Shown here in pieces: positions 61,649-64,000 of a stretch of DNA of 64,000 bases. The DNA is taken from NCBI GenBank assembly GCA_930367205.1, contig OV884014.1, positions 113,751,153 to 113,815,152 of the forward strand, given 5' to 3'. The stretch's first letter is position 1. Each line of letters opens with the position of its first letter. A program made the position numbers and the translations under genes. The notes under the pieces were generated by a model that saw only the letters and a list, made by a program, of their open reading frames with translations, did no database searches and was not told the DNA's origin. The DNA is from Acanthosoma haemorrhoidale. Taxonomy: Eukaryota; Arthropoda; Insecta; Hemiptera; Acanthosomatidae.

Positions 61649-62769
61649 TTAAGCTGAAGACAGTTCATCGGATCAGTGTGGCACACATACACTCAGTGTC
61701 AGCCAATGTGAGAATATTTTCCTTGTCAAAATTCCTTGTTGAAAATTGGCATAGACGCCTATAATATGACTTTTCATTGCGGTCACAATCAATGTTGATA
61801 GCACATGATTTTACTTCAGTTAATTTTCTCAGTTTTTATAACTTTATTTAATAGAAAATAGTACATAAATACTAGTAGGAGTTGACTCATTACAAAAATA
61901 CATACTTAAAAGTAATACAAATATGTATGTGAATAGATTAGAATTCATTTCCGCCTATTTCTTCATCATATGACGGATGGGCGGGCTCAAGTATTGCTTA
62001 CACTGGACTAGCTGCGTTTCTCACTTGGGCAAGATGGGACATGCCTGCGTAGAGATTCAGTGACTCACTTATTTGATGCGTGATCAAATTCAAAAAGGGC
62101 AACTCTTTTGATATTGACCGTCCTGTTAATTTGCAAATATTCAAATCAATTCCACAAAGACCGGCATCCTTCTTTCGACTGGAGTTGAAGTGTATAAGGG
62201 CTAATCAACCCTTTGAATAATGTATGGGTTATGCTCCCTCCATCCCCCTTCTACCTTTACTCTTTAGGAGCAACGAATTTTAAGACATTTCAAATTTAAA
62301 ACAGCACAAAAGGGCGATGAAAAATGAATGCTAAATGTCGTCACTAACTTGATGGAATTCTCAAAAACTAACATTCAATATATTTTTAGTTTTTTGTATT
62401 GTCCCTTCAGTTCATTGCATTATTTCACGATAACGTGTATTTCAATGAACAATATATTCTTGTATTAATATTATTTAGAGGGCCTGTTTTCTTTCAGCGT
62501 CTAAATTATGCCACGGGAGTGTCATAGTGATATCGTTTGCATGTCGTGGCAAGTTGATTGTGTTCCATTTTTCGCCACTTTTTCATTTTGATTCATGACA
62601 CTGACGGCTGAGGATATCCAATTATGGCTGATGATTGAATATATGTGAGACAATCTTTTGTTTTCATATTTTGAAAAGTTGGAGGGGGGGCATATTGTTT
62701 TTAAAACACTCTTGGGGTTAGCACTGTTGAGGAACTTTGGAAAACGGAAAAAAGGGGGTACAAAACAGG
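61649..62769. other. unannotated AT-rich DNA
   Basis: No gene recognised. It lies between two family D LTRs of the same orientation but shows no primer-binding site after 61383 and no LTR-retrotransposon coding sequence, so it does not look like an element's interior. Confidence 0.5.
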
Positions 62770-63379
62770 TGTAGCAACCGCTAGCTACATAAAATAAATC
62801 ACCCTATACTCTATTGTATATATATTGTAAGCAAAAGTAAATAACATGAACTAAATGTATTATAGACCAAATAAAATAACATGAACTAATATAAATCATT
62901 GTAAATGTGTTGAACAATAAAATACGAGGGCCAAGCAAGTCACACGAGAAGGGTCACCAGCTGTCAGTTATAAACATAAACAACCCTGTTGCAGCCTCTA
63001 CCCTCCAGGGGGCAAGGGGTTGGGTAACTAAGCGTCGGCCGTGGGTACATCACCACATGTGTGGTCAACCCCCGACCCTTGCAGCCCCCAGTAGAGAAGA
63101 TACTTAAGGCAGGCACCTGGCCCTGTTAATGAGTCTCTCGTGACCTTTACTCGGTGACACTTGGTTTCCGCTCGAACTCTGAAAACTTGACTAATTCTTT
63201 GTGAAAAACCTCTGTACTTCTTCTGTTGAACATAGTGCATTGTCGGGGCACATACCTATCAAAAATGGAGTCAGATAGTAACGCCGTCATGAAACGATTG
63301 TCTAGGTCATAAACTCGAACAATCCACCCTTGTCACCAGGGCTACCGTGATCAGGCACCCTCCTAGGGATGATCCAACA
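62770..63379 (+). mobile_element. Solo LTR, family D (short subtype)
   Basis: Starts TGTAGCAACCGCTAGCTACA and ends GATGATCCAACA. It contains AACAATAAAATACGAGGG, GAGTCTCTCGTGACCTTTAC and GTCATGAAACGATTGTCTAG. A local duplication of AAATAACATGAACTA near 62842-62895 distinguishes it from 60572-61383. No clear target duplication (ACAGG left, CTTAA right). Confidence 0.9.
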
Positions 63380-64000
63380 CTTAACTTCCTAAATATTGGC
63401 TACAGAGAAATATAAAACCGAAATCTATGCCAACTAATTCCAGTCTCATCTATATTATAGTAATATTTTATATATATATTTTTTTTTATAGATCAAGAAG
63501 CAGAACAAGCAACATTCTGAGGCACTGTTTCTCCCTATGTGAGTGTTTCCCTAATCATATTTCTCGCAAAGAACTTGAAAATGGACATTTGTTGGATAAG
63601 TAAGACTGAGTTAGACTTTAGTTAAGAATGGGGTAGGCTTTTCTTGAACCCTGATGATTAAATGTAGGGGCAAATATGTTGTTTTACTTGACCAAAGTCT
63701 AATTTGTGCTAGTATTTTAGTGTACGGTATACTTTAAGTATACGTATTCCTCATCTAGGCAGATTATATGATGGTAGTGAACATTGAAGGTCGAATCATT
63801 ATCCAAATATCCAAGATCAATGAGAGGCTCGCGTAACTATACACAATGGCTTCGTTTAGGATTAATATCTGGGGTTACGCACAAGCCATAAAGTTGTAGG
63901 GTACGTTTGGGAACGTACTTACAGACAATCTTTTGGGATGTTAATTAGTCTTGCATTTTTAGTGATTTAATCCTCAATTTTACACTCGCATCGCTGGTCT
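63380..64000. other. unannotated DNA with a weak exon-like segment
   Basis: At 63492-63538, TTTTTTTTATAG is followed by 47 open bases (reading IKKQNKQHSEALFLP in phase 0) and a good donor, CTAT|GTGAGT. The acceptor follows a T-rich tract. The evidence is limited to splice-site resemblance. Confidence 0.25.

Noticed and set aside
61384..62769. Possible LTR-retrotransposon interior between the LTRs at 60572 and 62770
   Set aside because: The two LTRs differ too much, the first has its own target duplication, and no primer-binding site or coding sequence is present.
63492..63538. Second exon joining the candidate exon at 59522-59615
   Set aside because: The phases do not fit: reading on from phase 1 meets a stop after ten codons.

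Overview
The window is eukaryotic nuclear DNA. It is strongly AT-rich, has no prokaryotic gene organisation and no long open reading frames, and is crowded with decayed transposable elements and simple repeats. The jockey-type LINE fragments, mariner and Tigger/pogo remnants, tRNA-like sequence and long CT/TA microsatellites suggest an invertebrate animal, perhaps an arthropod or crustacean. The species cannot be determined from the sequence. I found no complete protein-coding gene. Two short first-exon candidates with signal-peptide-like sequence (59522-59615 plus, 44066-44135 minus) and a 65-residue membrane microprotein ORF (18819-19016) are the only plausible host coding pieces.

Most recognisable sequence belongs to five repeat families, which I name by letter. 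Family A is a jockey-clade LINE, present as thirteen clear 5'-truncated copies plus some decayed scraps; the best is 27601-28615. Families B and C are two related jockey-like LINEs, also present only as 3' pieces. B ends in poly(A). C carries a conserved stem-loop in its 3' UTR. Family D is an LTR retrotransposon present only as LTRs (about ten), with no internal coding region; one copy has a perfect 5-bp target duplication. Its U3 comes in at least three sequence types, and in three copies a pyrimidine tract just downstream of the TATA box has grown into a long CT/GA microsatellite. Family F is an unidentified coding repeat present as an inverted pair at 46.2-46.7 kb. Single elements are an I/LOA-like LINE end (37205-37515), a fold-back mariner (56578-57419), an internally deleted Tigger/pogo element (58170-58997) and a Gag-like ORF1 fragment (59663-60131).

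Layout: 0-5 kb is mostly unannotated AT-rich DNA with a 33-bp minisatellite; 5-6 kb is a B-in-C nested insertion; 7-14 kb holds LTRs, the 209-bp CT tract and A copies; 14-20 kb holds a 31-bp minisatellite, a long C copy and A copies; 21-29 kb is dense with A, B, C and an LTR; 29-44 kb is sparse (LTRs, microsatellites, one LINE end); 44-55 kb is dense A/B/C, with a perfect 49-bp hairpin at a B insertion; 55-61 kb holds the DNA transposons and ORF1; 60.5-63.4 kb holds two LTRs, one split by a B insertion whose empty site is preserved in the other.

The elements do not form a pathway. The window is best read as an intergenic or intronic graveyard. Its most informative content is mechanistic: target-site duplications, nested insertions, an aberrant target-primed reverse-transcription product and a rearranged transposon with two 3' ends.
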